From the NCBI RefSeq assembly GCF_025564065.1, contig NZ_JAMGZK010000053.1, positions 309,607 through 373,606 on the forward strand: a DNA stretch of 64,000 bases, in the 5' to 3' direction. Below the pieces are notes generated by a model that saw nothing but the letters and a program-made list of their open reading frames with translations, searched no databases and had not been told where the DNA came from. Within the stretch, counting starts at the first letter, position 1, and each line of letters starts with the position of its first letter. Source of the DNA: Silvania hatchlandensis. GTDB taxonomy: Bacteria > Pseudomonadota > Gammaproteobacteria > Enterobacterales > Enterobacteriaceae. A program made the translations under genes and the position numbers. Of the stretch, positions 29,969 through 45,454 are shown in pieces.

Positions 29969-29990
29969 CGCATACAACCCAGAATCTGGA

Positions 29991-31241
29991 TTACATGTTT
30001 TTGATGATCGCGTCACCAAACTCTGAACATTTCAGCAGTTTAGCGCCTTCCATCAGACGTTCGAAATCGTAAGTTACGGTCTTAGCGTTAATCGCGCCTT
30101 CCATACCTTTAACGATCAGGTCAGCGGCTTCGAACCATTCCATATGACGCAGCATCATCTCAGCGGACAGGATGATAGAACCTGGGTTCACTTTGTCCTG
30201 ACCTGCGTACTTCGGTGCGGTGCCGTGGGTAGCTTCGAACAGGGCGCATTCGTCACCGATGTTCGCGCCTGGTGCGATACCGATACCGCCAACCTGCGCC
30301 GCCAGGGCGTCAGAGATGTAGTCACCGTTCAGGTTCATACAGGCGATAACGTCGTATTCAGCCGGACGCAGCAGGATTTGCTGCAGGAACGCATCGGCGA
30401 TCACATCTTTAATGATGATCTCTTTGCCGGTGTTCGGGTTCTTGATCTTCTGCCATGGGCCACCGTCGATCAGCTCACCGCCGAATTCTTCCGCCGCCAA
30501 CTGGTAACCCCAGTCTTTGAACGCGCCTTCGGTGAACTTCATGATGTTGCCTTTGTGAACGATTGTCACAGAGTCACGGTCGTTGGTGATCGCGTATTCA
30601 ATCGCCGCGCGAACCAGACGCTTGGTGCCGTCTTCGGAGCACGGTTTGATACCGATGCCGCAATGCTCAGGGAAGCGAATTTTCTTCACGCCCATCTCAT
30701 CACGCAGGAACTTGATCACTTTCTCGGCTTCAGCAGAGTCTGCTTTCCACTCGATGCCCGCGTAGATATCTTCTGAGTTCTCACGGAAGATAACCATGTC
30801 GGTCAATTCTGGGTGTTTAACCGGGCTCGGAGTACCCTGGTAGTAACGCACCGGGCGCAGGCACACATACAGGTCGAGTTCCTGACGCAGGGCAACGTTC
30901 AGAGAGCGAATACCGCCACCGACTGGGGTAGTCAGAGGGCCTTTGATGGCAACGCGGTAGTCACGAATCAGGTCAAGTGTTTCAGTTGGCAGCCAGACGT
31001 CCTGGCCGTAAACGTGGGTAGATTTTTCACCGGTGTAAATTTCCATCCAGGAAATTTTACGCTCGCCTTTATAGGCTTTCTCAACAGCGGCATCCACCAC
31101 TTTCAGCATTGCCGGAGTGACGTCTACACCAATACCGTCACCTTCGATGAACGGGATAATCGGATTGTGTGGAACGTTCAGCTTACCGTCTTGCAGGGTG
31201 ATCTTTTTACCTTCCGCCGGAACAACTACTTTGCTTTCCAT
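29991..31241 (-). CDS. icd: NADP-dependent isocitrate dehydrogenase
   Basis: TCA-cycle enzyme oxidising isocitrate to 2-oxoglutarate. The 416 residues match E. coli Icd. The substrate loop [13 protein letters not shown] holds the serine (near 113) phosphorylated by AceK to divert flux to the glyoxylate shunt. The NADP region [17 protein letters not shown] and GTAPKYAG are present. The 3' end is intact and ends AIIKNM, so any former prophage insertion left a working C-terminus. Divergent from rluE. Confidence 0.98.
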   Translation of the reverse strand: MESKVVVPAEGKKITLQDGKLNVPHNPIIPFIEGDGIGVDVTPAMLKVVDAAVEKAYKGERKISWMEIYTGEKSTHVYGQDVWLPTETLDLIRDYRVAIKGPLTTPVGGGIRSLNVALRQELDLYVCLRPVRYYQGTPSPVKHPELTDMVIFRENSEDIYAGIEWKADSAEAEKVIKFLRDEMGVKKIRFPEHCGIGIKPCSEDGTKRLVRAAIEYAITNDRDSVTIVHKGNIMKFTEGAFKDWGYQLAAEEFGGELIDGGPWQKIKNPNTGKEIIIKDVIADAFLQQILLRPAEYDVIACMNLNGDYISDALAAQVGGIGIAPGANIGDECALFEATHGTAPKYAGQDKVNPGSIILSAEMMLRHMEWFEAADLIVKGMEGAINAKTVTYDFERLMEGAKLLKCSEFGDAIIKNM

Positions 31242-31358
31242 TAACCTCTCCTTCGAGCGCTTCTGGTTGTTACTGATCTTATGTTAATAAATTGTAATTA
31301 GCTCATCGATAGTACCTGAATGTCCGGCACCATGAAAGGCATTCGTTATTAGGCTATA

Positions 31359-32022
31359 ATGCGGCAATTGATAACTTCTGAAAATACCATGCAGAAAACT
31401 TCTTTTAGAAATCACCACGTTGAACGATTCAGCACGCGACAAGCATCCAGACCGCGCAAGCAACGCGAGCCCACAAGGGTGATTTTGTTCAATAAACCTT
31501 ACGATGTGCTGCCGCAGTTTACCGACGAAGCCGGACGCAGCACGTTGAAAGATTTTATCCCCGTTCAGGGCGTGTATGCGGCCGGTCGCCTCGATCGCGA
31601 CAGCGAAGGCCTGATGGTGCTCACCAACGACGGTGAATTGCAGGCCCGCTTGACCCAGCCCGGTAAACGCACCGGCAAAATCTACTATGTTCAGGTCGAA
31701 GGCGAGCCGGGCGAAGAGGCTCTGGCAGCGTTACGTAACGGCGTGGCGCTCAACGACGGTCCTACCCTGCCCGCCGGCATTGAGATAGTGAGCGAGCCCG
31801 AGTGGCTGTGGCCGCGCAATCCGCCGATCCGCGAGCGCAAGTCGATACCGGTTACGTGGATCAAAATCACCCTGTATGAAGGCCGCAATCGCCAGGTGCG
31901 ACGCATGACGGCCCATGTCGGTCATCCGACCCTGCGGCTGATTCGCTATGCGATGGGCAATTACACGCTGGATAACCTCGCCAACGGTGAATGGCGGGAC
32001 GTTACTGAACAAGGAGAAAGTC

Positions 32023-32030
<8 letters not shown>
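31359..32030 (+). CDS. rluE: 23S rRNA pseudouridine(2457) synthase RluE
   Basis: RsuA-family pseudouridine synthase modifying 23S rRNA. The catalytic Asp lies in [19 protein letters not shown], and the C-terminal [15 protein letters not shown] is the family signature. ATG at 31359 gives 223 residues and an N-terminus ([15 protein letters not shown]) matching E. coli RluE. It overlaps a TATAAT hexamer, so the internal ATG at 31389 is a possible alternative. The stop overlaps the nudJ start by 8 bp. Confidence 0.94.
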
Positions 32031-33647
<1,617 letters not shown>

Positions 33648-33674
33648 TGCGATTACACACAGAAAGGAGCAAGT

Positions 33675-35694
<2,020 letters not shown>

Positions 35695-35702
35695 TGCTTT
35701 TC

Positions 35703-35728
35703 ACCCTCTTTCCGCCCGGAAAGAGGGT
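35703..35728 (+). terminator. Strong hairpin between purB and phoP
   Basis: An eleven-base-pair perfect stem ACCCTCTTTCC/GGAAAGAGGGT with a four-base loop. Only two T follow, so it may act as a terminator or RNA stabiliser. Confidence 0.6.
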
Positions 35729-35817
35729 TCCCCCCTTCGGTTGACGAAATGTTTATCCCCGCCGCAACATAATCAGCGTTAATATAATCTGACTATTCAT
35801 ATTAGGGAGACGCGATG

Positions 35818-36489
35818 ATGCGCGTACTGGTTGTTGAGGATAATGCGTTATTACGTCATCACCTGAAGGTCCAGCTTCAGGAGATGGGGCATCAGGTCGA
35901 TGACGCCGAAGACGCAAAGGAAGCGGACTATTATCTCAATGAACACCTGCCCGATATTGCCATCGTCGATTTGGGACTGCCGGATGAAGATGGCCTGTCG
36001 CTGATCCGCCGCTGGCGCAGCCATGAGATCTCGTTGCCGGTGCTGGTGTTAACCGCCCGCGAAGGCTGGCAGGACAAGGTCGAAGTGCTCAGCGCGGGTG
36101 CGGATGACTATGTCACCAAGCCCTTTCATATCGAAGAGGTTGCCGCCCGCATGCAGGCGCTGATGCGCCGCAACAGCGGTCTGGCGTCGCAGGTGATCTC
36201 AATTCCCCCATTTCAGGTGGATCTCTCGCGCCGTGAACTCGCCATTCACGACGAGGTGATCAAGCTCACGGCGTTTGAATACACCATTATGGAAACGCTG
36301 ATCCGCAACAGCGGCAAAGTGGTGAGTAAAGATTCCCTGATGCTCCAGCTCTATCCCGATGCCGAGCTGCGCGAAAGCCATACCATCGACGTGCTGATGG
36401 GGCGTCTGCGCAAGAAAATTCAGACCCAGTATCCGGATGATGTGATCACTACCGTGCGCGGCCAGGGCTATCTTTTCGAATTACGCTAA
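35818..36489 (+). CDS. phoP: Response regulator PhoP
   Basis: OmpR-family regulator of the Mg2+/cationic peptide response. The start chosen is the second of two adjacent ATGs: 223 residues as in E. coli, with GGGAGA at better spacing. The receiver domain has phospho-acceptor Asp in [11 protein letters not shown] (~51) and Lys in VTKPFH. The C-terminal winged helix ends [13 protein letters not shown]. phoQ starts immediately after the stop. A single TGTTTA half-site lies near 35748 upstream, with a TATAAT near 35781. Confidence 0.98.
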   Translation: MRVLVVEDNALLRHHLKVQLQEMGHQVDDAEDAKEADYYLNEHLPDIAIVDLGLPDEDGLSLIRRWRSHEISLPVLVLTAREGWQDKVEVLSAGADDYVTKPFHIEEVAARMQALMRRNSGLASQVISIPPFQVDLSRRELAIHDEVIKLTAFEYTIMETLIRNSGKVVSKDSLMLQLYPDAELRESHTIDVLMGRLRKKIQTQYPDDVITTVRGQGYLFELR

Positions 36490-37953
36490 ATGAAAAAACT
36501 CTTTCGTCACGTTCTGCCCCTGTCGCTGCGGTTTCGTTTCCTGCTGGCGACCGCGGCGGTAGTGCTGGTGCTGTCGCTGGCCTACGGCATGGTGGCGCTG
36601 GTGGGTTACAGCGTCAGTTTTGATAAAACCACCTTCCGCCTGCTGCGCGGTGAAAGTAACCTCTTCTATACCCTCGCCAAGTGGCAAGACGGCAAAATCA
36701 GCATTGATATGCCGGCGCAGCTGGACAAACAGAGTCCGACCATGGCGCTGATTTACAACGACAAAGGTCAACTACTGTGGGCCCAGCGCGACGTTCCCTG
36801 GCTTATCAACAGCATTCGTCCGGAGTGGCTAAAGACCAACGGCTTTCATGAGATCGAAGCAGATGTGGATGCCACCAGCACCCTCGTCGGCAATAACCAC
36901 TCTATGCAGCAAGAGCTGGCGGAGATCCGCGAGGATGACGACGACAGCGAGCTGACCCACTCGGTAGCGATTAATCTCTACCCTGCCACCCCGGCGATGC
37001 CGCAGCTGACGATTGTGGTGATAGACACCGTTCCCATTGAGCTAAAACGCTCTTATATGGTGTGGAGCTGGTTCGTGTATGTGCTGGCGGCCAACCTGTT
37101 GCTGGTGATCCCCCTGCTGTGGCTGGCTGCCTGGTGGAGCCTGCGCCCTATCGAGTCGCTGGCAAAAGAGGTACGCGAGCTGGAAGAGCATCACCGCGAG
37201 AAGCTGAACCCGAATACCACCCGGGAGCTAACCAGCCTGGTGAGCAACCTGAATCGCCTGTTGAAAAGCGAGCGCGATCGCTACGACAAATACCGCACCA
37301 CCCTGACTGACCTTGCCCACAGCCTGAAAACCCCGCTGGCGGTGCTGCAAAGCACCTTGCGTTCGCTGCGCAGCACAAAACTGAGCGTCGATGATGCCGA
37401 GCCGGTGATGCTGGAGCAAATCAGCCGCATCTCGCAGCAGATTGGCTATTATCTGCACCGCGCCAGTATGCGTTCGGGCAGTGCCCTGCTGAGCCGGGAG
37501 CTGCATCCCGTTGCGCCGCTGCTGGATAGCCTGACCTCTGCGCTGAACAAGGTCTATCAACGCAAAGGGGTCAATATCACCCTCGATATTTCGCCGGAAA
37601 TCAGCTTCGTCGGTGAAAAGAACGACTTTATGGAAGTGATGGGCAATCTGCTTGATAACGCCTGCAAATACTGCCTCGAGTTCGTGGAAGTGTCGGCCCG
37701 CGTAAGTGATGATCAGCTGCACATTATCGTTGAGGATGACGGTCCGGGGATCCCCCGGGGGAAACGCGATCAGGTGTTCGATCGCGGCCAACGCGCCGAC
37801 ACGCTGCGTCCCGGCCAGGGCGTAGGCCTGTCGGTGGCCCGCGACATCGTCGAGCAGTACAACGGCAGGATCGATGCCGGAGAGAGTCTGCTGGGCGGCG
37901 CACGTATGGAAGCGGTTTTTGCCCGTCAGCATCCCACGGCTGACAATAGTTAG
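36490..37953 (+). CDS. phoQ: Sensor histidine kinase PhoQ
   Basis: Inner-membrane sensor for Mg2+, pH and antimicrobial peptides. 487 residues: TM1 at about 17-38, a periplasmic PhoQ-specific domain with the acidic cluster [10 protein letters not shown] (Mg2+-binding patch), and TM2 at about 193-215. A HAMP domain, dimerisation helix with [12 protein letters not shown] (phospho-His ~277) and HATPase with LLDNACKYC and DDGPGIPRG follow. It abuts phoP with no gap. Confidence 0.98.
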   Translation: MKKLFRHVLPLSLRFRFLLATAAVVLVLSLAYGMVALVGYSVSFDKTTFRLLRGESNLFYTLAKWQDGKISIDMPAQLDKQSPTMALIYNDKGQLLWAQRDVPWLINSIRPEWLKTNGFHEIEADVDATSTLVGNNHSMQQELAEIREDDDDSELTHSVAINLYPATPAMPQLTIVVIDTVPIELKRSYMVWSWFVYVLAANLLLVIPLLWLAAWWSLRPIESLAKEVRELEEHHREKLNPNTTRELTSLVSNLNRLLKSERDRYDKYRTTLTDLAHSLKTPLAVLQSTLRSLRSTKLSVDDAEPVMLEQISRISQQIGYYLHRASMRSGSALLSRELHPVAPLLDSLTSALNKVYQRKGVNITLDISPEISFVGEKNDFMEVMGNLLDNACKYCLEFVEVSARVSDDQLHIIVEDDGPGIPRGKRDQVFDRGQRADTLRPGQGVGLSVARDIVEQYNGRIDAGESLLGGARMEAVFARQHPTADNS

Positions 37954-38043
37954 CCGTGGGAGTGAGAAAATGCGTGAAACTCGCACCCAGGCTGCTGAGC
38001 TTCCGTTATAATCCGACTCAGTAAGAGCCTGCGGAAAATAAAT

Positions 38044-39165
38044 ATGGATTATCAATTAGCACTTAACTGGCCCGATTTTATCGAACGTTACTGGCAGAAA
38101 CGCCCGGTCGTTCTGAAACGCGGGATCGCCAATTTCATCGATCCGATCTCCCCGGATGAGCTGGCCGGCCTGGCGATGGAGAGCGAAGTCGACAGCCGTC
38201 TCGTCAGTCATCAGGACGGAAAATGGCAGGTCAGCCACGGCCCGTTTGAAAGCTTCGATCATCTTGGCGAGACCAACTGGTCATTACTGGTGCAGGCGGT
38301 TAACCACTGGCACCAGCCTGCCGCAGCGCTGATGGCACCGTTCCGCGCTCTGCCCGACTGGCGGATGGACGATCTGATGATCTCCTTCTCCGTACCGGGC
38401 GGCGGCGTGGGTCCGCATCTGGATCAGTACGATGTGTTTATTATTCAGGGAACCGGCCGCCGCCGCTGGCGCGTGGGTGAGAAAGTGCCGATGAAACAGC
38501 ACTGTCCGCACCCGGACCTGCTGCAGGTCGATCCGTTTGCCGGGATCATCGACGAAGAGCTGGAGCCGGGCGATATTTTGTATATCCCACCAGGCTTCCC
38601 GCACGAAGGCTACTCCCTTGAAAACTCGATGAACTATTCCGTGGGTTTCCGTGCGCCAAGCGGTCGCGAGATGATCAGCGGGTTTGCCGATTACGTGCTG
38701 CAACGCGAGCTGGGTAGCCATCGCTTTAGCGACCCGGATGTGCCTGCCCGTGATCATCCAGCCGATATTCTGCCAGAAGAGCTGGAGAAACTGCGCGGCA
38801 TGATGCTGGATCTGATCAACCAGCCAGCCCATTTCAACCAGTGGTTTGGGGAGTTTATCAGCCAGTCCCGCCACGAGCTGGATGTCTCTCCGCCGGAGCC
38901 GCCGTATCAGCCGGATGAGATTTACGATGCGCTGCAGCAAGGCGACAAGCTGGTGCGTCTGGGTGGATTACGCGTGTTACGCATTGGCGAGGACATTTTC
39001 GTCAACGGCGAACAGCTGGATTCCCCGCACCGTCCGGCGCTTGAAGCGCTGGCCAGCCATACGCAGCTGACCGCCGGGCACTTTGGCGATGCGCTGGAAG
39101 ATCCGTCGTTCCTCGCGATGCTGGCCGCACTGGTGAACAGCGGGTACTGGTTCTTCGAGGACTGA
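38044..39165 (+). CDS. roxA: Ribosomal protein L16 arginine hydroxylase RoxA
   Basis: JmjC-type 2-oxoglutarate/Fe(II) oxygenase that hydroxylates an arginine of ribosomal protein L16. The 373 residues match E. coli YcfD. The iron-binding HxD is in GGVGPHLDQYDVF near residues 125-127, the second His in GFPHEGYSLENSMNYS near 187, and C-terminal dimerisation and winged-helix parts follow. It lies 90 bp after phoQ. Confidence 0.96.
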   Translation: MDYQLALNWPDFIERYWQKRPVVLKRGIANFIDPISPDELAGLAMESEVDSRLVSHQDGKWQVSHGPFESFDHLGETNWSLLVQAVNHWHQPAAALMAPFRALPDWRMDDLMISFSVPGGGVGPHLDQYDVFIIQGTGRRRWRVGEKVPMKQHCPHPDLLQVDPFAGIIDEELEPGDILYIPPGFPHEGYSLENSMNYSVGFRAPSGREMISGFADYVLQRELGSHRFSDPDVPARDHPADILPEELEKLRGMMLDLINQPAHFNQWFGEFISQSRHELDVSPPEPPYQPDEIYDALQQGDKLVRLGGLRVLRIGEDIFVNGEQLDSPHRPALEALASHTQLTAGHFGDALEDPSFLAMLAALVNSGYWFFED

Positions 39166-39217
39166 GTACGTTTGTTCTTTTCCCGGTGACGCTCCAGCAG
39201 CGCCACCGGGCATTTCT

Positions 39218-40444
39218 CTACGCTTGTTTCGCGGTTAACTCGGCGATACGCACAATCACCTGCACTGTTTTTTCCATCCCTTCTAACGTCACAAATTCAT
39301 GCTTGCCGTGGTAGTTGTAGCCGCCGGTAAACAGGTTCGGGCACGGCAGTCCCATAAAGGAGAGCTGGGCGCCGTCGGTGCCGCCGCGAATCGGCTTCAG
39401 CTGCGGTTCGATATCGCAATCTCGCATCGCCTGCTTCGCGACGTCGAGGATATACGGATGCGCGATCACCTTTTCTTGCATATTGTAATAACTGTCTTCA
39501 ATGATCAGCTCAATGTAGCAATCCGGGTGCAGCCCTTTACCGACATTTTTGGCGATATCCATGATCTTGCGTTTCCGCGCTTCAAAACCTTCGCGGTCAA
39601 AATCACGGATGATGTAGTGCATATCAGCGCGATCCACGGTCCCTTTGATACTGGTGAGATGGTAGAACCCTTCATAACCCTCGGTCTGCTCCGGACTTTC
39701 GTCAGCCGGAACTTGTGCATGAATGCGGGCTGCCAGCGAAAGGGCATTAACCATCACCCCTTTCGCCGTTCCCGGATGCACGTTGTTGCCGACGATACGA
39801 ATACTGACCGATGCGGCGTTGAAGTTTTCGAACTCCAGCTCGCCTACCCCGCCACCGTCGACGGTGTAGGCCCAGCGGGCGTTGAACGCCTCGACGTCAA
39901 AATGCTTCGCCCCTTTTCCCACCTCTTCGTCCGGGGTGAACGCGACGCGGATATCCCCGTGAGGCACGTTGCTGGCCTTCAGCACCGCCAGGGCGGTCAT
40001 GATCTCTGCCACGCCCGCTTTATCATCCGCGCCGAGCAGCGTTTTGCCGTCGGTGGTGATCAGCGTCTGCCCGAGCAGCTGGTGCAACACCGGGAACATC
40101 ACCGGGGACAGAACCTCATCGCCGATCCCCAATGCGATATCCCCGCCGCGATAATGCTCAACTATCTGCGGATTGACGTTTTTACCGCTAAAATCCGGTG
40201 AGGTATCGACATGGGAGATAAAACCAATGGCCGGAATATCGCCGTCAACGTTGGCCGGCAGCGTCCCCATCACCGTCCCTTTGTCACTGAGTGTGACGTT
40301 GACCAGGCCCAGATCGTCCAGCTGCGTCTTCAGCAGCTGTAACAGTTTCCATTGACCTTCGGTGCTCGGCACCTGACGGACCCCCGATTTAGATTGGGTA
40401 TCCAGCGATACGTACTGTAAAAAACGCTCAAGTAATTTATCCAT
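39218..40444 (-). CDS. pepT: Peptidase T (tripeptidase)
   Basis: Zinc aminotripeptidase of the M20 family that removes the N-terminal residue of tripeptides. ATG at 40444 gives 408 residues as in E. coli. [10 protein letters not shown] holds the first zinc His and catalytic Asp, [10 protein letters not shown] the bridging Asp, and [15 protein letters not shown] the catalytic Glu pair. The C-terminal [15 protein letters not shown] holds the last zinc His. It is divergent from potABCD. Confidence 0.97.
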   Translation of the reverse strand: MDKLLERFLQYVSLDTQSKSGVRQVPSTEGQWKLLQLLKTQLDDLGLVNVTLSDKGTVMGTLPANVDGDIPAIGFISHVDTSPDFSGKNVNPQIVEHYRGGDIALGIGDEVLSPVMFPVLHQLLGQTLITTDGKTLLGADDKAGVAEIMTALAVLKASNVPHGDIRVAFTPDEEVGKGAKHFDVEAFNARWAYTVDGGGVGELEFENFNAASVSIRIVGNNVHPGTAKGVMVNALSLAARIHAQVPADESPEQTEGYEGFYHLTSIKGTVDRADMHYIIRDFDREGFEARKRKIMDIAKNVGKGLHPDCYIELIIEDSYYNMQEKVIAHPYILDVAKQAMRDCDIEPQLKPIRGGTDGAQLSFMGLPCPNLFTGGYNYHGKHEFVTLEGMEKTVQVIVRIAELTAKQA

Positions 40445-40712
40445 GCAGTCACCCTCACTTTTCGTGACAACATTATCAGTAAGCATCAAAACCCAAATAT
40501 TGCGTCAGGTCACTTTTATCCCGTAAACGAGAATATTTCCCTTTAACGGACCGCCCGCTAATAAATGTAGCTTATCAATGGGTAACAAGGATTGGCGATT
40601 TCAACGGTTTACCGTAGAATGTTGGCCCTCATTAAGCGCCATCAAGGTGATTACCCACAACCCCTGCTGCGATAAGTCATTCACGGCATCGATATGGGAC
40701 CGAATCAAAAAA

Positions 40713-41814
<1,102 letters not shown>

Positions 41815-41831
<17 letters not shown>

Positions 41832-42672
41832 GTTCCAGAATGTGGTGATTGCCACTGTCGTCGGTTGGCTTGTGCTGTTTGTCTTTTTACCCAACCTGAT
41901 GATCATTGCCACCAGCTTTTTGACCCGCGACGATGCCAGTTTCGTCAAGCTGGTGTTTACGCTGGATAACTACACGCGCCTGCTGGATCAGCTCTATTTT
42001 CAGGTACTGCTGCACTCGCTCAACATGGCGGTGATAGCCACCCTCGCCTGCCTGGTGCTGGGCTATCCCTTTGCCTGGTTTCTGGCGACGCTGCCGCCAA
42101 AGGTGCGCCCGCTGCTGCTGTTTCTGCTGATCGTCCCCTTCTGGACCAACTCGCTGATCCGCATCTATGGCCTGAAGATCTTCCTCAGCACCAAAGGCTA
42201 CCTGAACGCGTTTCTGCTCGAGCTTGGGGTGATCGACACACCGCTGCGCATTATGTACACCCCTGGGGCCGTGATTATCGGGCTGGTCTATATTTTGCTG
42301 CCGTTTATGGTGATGCCGCTGTACGCCAGCATTGAGAAGCTGGATAAACCCCTGCTGGAAGCGGCGAGGGATCTCGGGGCCAGCAAACTGCAGACCTTTC
42401 TGCGCATCATTGTGCCGCTGACCATGCCGGGGATTATTGCCGGCTGTCTGCTGGTGATGCTCCCGGCGATGGGCCTGTTCTTTGTCTCCGACCTGATGGG
42501 CGGGGCGAAAAACCTGCTGATTGGCAACGTTATTAAGAGTCAGTTCCTCAATATTCGCGACTGGCCGTTTGGCGCCGCCACCAGCATCACCCTGACGCTG
42601 GTGATGGGCCTGATGCTGCTGGTTTACTGGCGCGCCTCGCGCCTGCTGAACAAAAAGGTGGAACTCGAATGA
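41815..42672 (+). CDS. potB: Spermidine/putrescine ABC permease PotB
   Basis: Inner-membrane permease half of PotABCD. ATG at 41815 gives 285 residues ([12 protein letters not shown]), the E. coli length. About six transmembrane helices, with the cytoplasmic [21 protein letters not shown] coupling loop (EAA motif). It overlaps potA by 17 bp and potC by 4 bp, consistent with translational coupling. Confidence 0.97.
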
Positions 42673-43481
42673 TCGGTCGACTGCTGCGCGGCGGTTTTAT
42701 GGCCGCCATATATGCCTTTCTGTTTATTCCGATCATCATCCTGATCGTTAACTCGTTTAACAGCTCGCGCTTTGGCATCAACTGGCAAGGGTTTACCACC
42801 GACTGGTATCGCCTGCTGATGAATAACGACAGTCTGCTGCAGGCGGCGCAGCACTCGCTGACCATGGCGGTCTTCTCGGCGACGTTTGCCACGCTGATCG
42901 GTTCCCTGACCGCCGTGGCGCTGTACCGCTACCGTTTTCGCGGTAAGCCCTTTGTCAGCGGGATGCTGTTTGTGGTGATGATGTCGCCGGATATCGTGAT
43001 GGCCATTTCGCTGCTGGTGCTGTTTATGCTGCTGGGCATACAGCTGGGCTTCTGGTCGCTGCTGTTCTCGCACATCACCTTCTGCCTGCCGTTTGTGGTG
43101 GTGACGGTTTACTCCCGTCTGAAAGGCTTTGACGTGCGGATGCTGGAGGCGGCGAAAGATCTGGGGGCCAGCGAAATCATCATCCTGCGCAAAATCATTC
43201 TGCCGCTGGCGATGCCCGCAGTGGCCGCCGGTTGGCTGCTAAGCTTTACCCTGTCGATGGATGACGTGGTGGTGTCGTCGTTCGTCACCGGACCCAGCTA
43301 TGAAATTCTACCGTTGAAGATCTATTCGATGGTGAAAGTCGGCGTGTCACCCGAGGTGAACGCGCTGGCGACCATTCTGTTGGTGTTATCGCTGGTTCTG
43401 GTCATCGCCAGCCAGCTTATTGCTCGTGATAAAACAAAGAGCCTGGAGAAACAGGCTCGAATCTCAGGGGACGTTAAATGA
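42669..43481 (+). CDS. potC: Spermidine/putrescine ABC permease PotC
   Basis: Second permease subunit, 270 residues, with about six hydrophobic helices and the coupling loop EAAKDLGASEIIILRKIILPL. It overlaps both potB and potD by 4 bp (ATGA-type junctions). The C-terminus is slightly longer than in E. coli (264). Confidence 0.97.
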   Translation: MIGRLLRGGFMAAIYAFLFIPIIILIVNSFNSSRFGINWQGFTTDWYRLLMNNDSLLQAAQHSLTMAVFSATFATLIGSLTAVALYRYRFRGKPFVSGMLFVVMMSPDIVMAISLLVLFMLLGIQLGFWSLLFSHITFCLPFVVVTVYSRLKGFDVRMLEAAKDLGASEIIILRKIILPLAMPAVAAGWLLSFTLSMDDVVVSSFVTGPSYEILPLKIYSMVKVGVSPEVNALATILLVLSLVLVIASQLIARDKTKSLEKQARISGDVK

Positions 43482-44524
43482 TTAAATGGTCACGCCACCT
43501 GCTCGCGGCAGGCGCTCTGGCAATCGGCATGAGCGCTGCGCACGCGGACGACAGCAAAACGCTCTACTTCTACAACTGGACCGAGTATGTGCCGCCAGGC
43601 CTGCTGGAGCATTTCACGAAAGAGACCGGCATCAAGGTGATTTATTCGACCTATGAGTCGAATGAGACCATGTACGCCAAGCTCAAAACTTACAAAGATG
43701 GGGCGTATGACCTGGTGGTGCCCTCCACCTATTTCGTCGACAAGATGCGCAAAGAGGGCATGATCCAGAAGATCGACAAAACGAAGCTCACCCACTTTGG
43801 CAACCTCGATCCTGAGATGCTCAACAAGCCATTTGACCCGGGCAATGACTACTCCATTCCCTATATCTGGGGTGCCACGGCGATTGGCATCAACCGTGAC
43901 GAATTGGATCCAAAAAGCGTCACCCGCTGGGCCGATCTGTGGAAACCGGAGTACAAAGGCGGACTGCTGCTGACCGACGACGCGCGTGAAGTGTTCCAGA
44001 TTGCGCTGCGCAAGTTAGGTTATTCCGGCAACACCACCGACCCAAAAGAGATTGAAGCGGCCTATCACGAGCTGCAAAAGCTGATGCCCAACGTCGCAGC
44101 GTTTAACTCAGATAATCCGGCCAACCCGTACATGGAAGGGGAAGTGAATCTGGGGATGGTGTGGAACGGCTCCGCCTATGTGGCGCGTCAGGCCGGCACG
44201 CCGCTGGAGGTGGTGTGGCCTGAGGAGGGCGGGATTTTCTGGATGGACAGCCTCGCAATCCCGACCAATGCTAAAAACGTTGAAGGTGCCCTGCTGCTGA
44301 TCAACTTCCTGCTGCGCCCGGATGTGGCAAAACAGGTGGCAGAAACCATCGGCTACCCGACGCCAAACCTGGCGGCGCGCAAACTGCTGAGCCCGGAGGT
44401 GGCGAACGATAAATCGCTGTATCCGGACGCGAATATTATCAGCAAAGGCGAATGGCAGAATGATGTCGGCGACGCCAGCCGCCTGTATGAAGAGTATTAC
44501 CAGAAGTTGAAGGCGGGTCGTTAA
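43478..44524 (+). CDS. potD: Spermidine/putrescine-binding protein PotD
   Basis: Periplasmic polyamine-binding protein delivering substrate to PotBC. 348 residues with a signal peptide cleaved near SAAHA-DD. The mature domain begins TLYFYNWTEYVPPG; acidic and aromatic ligand residues occur in VVPSTYFVDKM and IWGATAIG. It is the last gene of the operon, followed by inverted repeats. Confidence 0.97.
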   Translation: MIKWSRHLLAAGALAIGMSAAHADDSKTLYFYNWTEYVPPGLLEHFTKETGIKVIYSTYESNETMYAKLKTYKDGAYDLVVPSTYFVDKMRKEGMIQKIDKTKLTHFGNLDPEMLNKPFDPGNDYSIPYIWGATAIGINRDELDPKSVTRWADLWKPEYKGGLLLTDDAREVFQIALRKLGYSGNTTDPKEIEAAYHELQKLMPNVAAFNSDNPANPYMEGEVNLGMVWNGSAYVARQAGTPLEVVWPEEGGIFWMDSLAIPTNAKNVEGALLLINFLLRPDVAKQVAETIGYPTPNLAARKLLSPEVANDKSLYPDANIISKGEWQNDVGDASRLYEEYYQKLKAGR

Positions 44525-44541
44525 TTTCGTACGGCCTGATG

Positions 44542-44562
44542 CCCTCTCCCACAGGGAGAGGG
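44542..44562. repeat. Perfect inverted repeat after potD
   Basis: CCCTCTCCC and GGGAGAGGG are perfect complements around ACA. It may terminate the pot operon, though no T tract follows, and the sequence style is that of a dispersed enterobacterial intergenic repeat. Confidence 0.55.
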
Positions 44563-44574
44563 AGTAAAAGCACG

Positions 44575-44607
44575 TAGGCCGGGCAAGCACAATGATGCCG
44601 CCCGGCA
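44575..44607. repeat. REP-type palindromic element
   Basis: GTAGGCCGGGCAAGC and TGCCGCCCGGCAA form an imperfect palindrome in the convergent potD-cobB gap, related to the elements at 5128, 6587 and 13774. Confidence 0.7.
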
Positions 44608-44617
44608 AATCACAATG

Positions 44618-45439
44618 TCATAATCCCTTCAATAACTTATCTACAAACGCCGGTACCACGTCGCTCGCCAGTCCGTAGGCTTTCTCTTCGAACTCACTCC
44701 CGACCTGGCTCGGCTCCAGATTCAGCTCCACCGTGTGCGCCCCCTGCAGCTTCGCTTCGTGGACGAATCCGGCTGCCGGGTAAACGTGCCCGGAGGTGCC
44801 AATGGCGATGAACACATCGGCCATCGCCAGCGCACTATAGATGTCATCCATTCCCAGCGGCATTTCGCCAAACCAGACCACGTGCGGGCGCAGCGGTGCG
44901 GGAAACTGGCAGCAGTGGCATTTGTCATCGAGGGTCACATCGCCGGTCCAGTTCAACACCTGGCCGCTGCTGGCGCAGCGTACCTTCAGCAGTTCACCGT
45001 GCATGTGGATCACATTCTTATTACCGGCCCGTTCGTGCAGGTTATCGATATTCTGCGTCACCAGCAGAAAACGATCCCCCAGCGCCTCTTCCAGCGCCGC
45101 CAGCGCCAGATGGGCGGCATTAGGCGCCACCTCCGGCGACTGGAGCTGACGGCGACGGGCGTTGTAGAACGCCTGCACCAGCTGCGGATTACGGGCAAAG
45201 CCTTCCGGGGTGGCGACATCTTCCACCCGATGCTCTTCCCACAGCCCGTCGGCCGCACGGAAGGTACGAATGCCTGACTCGGCGGAGATCCCCGCGCCGG
45301 TCAGCACCACGACTCTGGGTTTTTCCATCAGTTCTGGCAACGCGGCGTCCTGGAAGAAGATCCGCTGGCGTAAGCGCTCACGCAAGCGACGTTTGTTTTT
45401 GCGAAAACGGCTGAGTCGATGTGACCGACGCGACAGCAT
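44618..45439 (-). CDS. cobB: NAD-dependent protein deacylase CobB (sirtuin)
   Basis: Removes acetyl and succinyl groups from lysines, including acetyl-CoA synthetase. 273 residues with an Arg-rich N-terminal extension (about 1-37) as in the long form of E. coli CobB; the internal Met38 (MEKPRVVVL) would give the short form. NAD-binding [26 protein letters not shown], and HMHGEL with the catalytic His are present. Zinc ligands include DDKCHCCQF. Just upstream lies nagK on the same strand. Confidence 0.96.
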   Translation of the reverse strand: MLSRRSHRLSRFRKNKRRLRERLRQRIFFQDAALPELMEKPRVVVLTGAGISAESGIRTFRAADGLWEEHRVEDVATPEGFARNPQLVQAFYNARRRQLQSPEVAPNAAHLALAALEEALGDRFLLVTQNIDNLHERAGNKNVIHMHGELLKVRCASSGQVLNWTGDVTLDDKCHCCQFPAPLRPHVVWFGEMPLGMDDIYSALAMADVFIAIGTSGHVYPAAGFVHEAKLQGAHTVELNLEPSQVGSEFEEKAYGLASDVVPAFVDKLLKGL

Positions 45440-45454
45440 AATAACCTCGTATGG

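Noticed and set aside
35745..35790. PhoP box for phoPQ autoregulation
   Set aside because: Only one TGTTTA half-site is visible; no second half at the required spacing.
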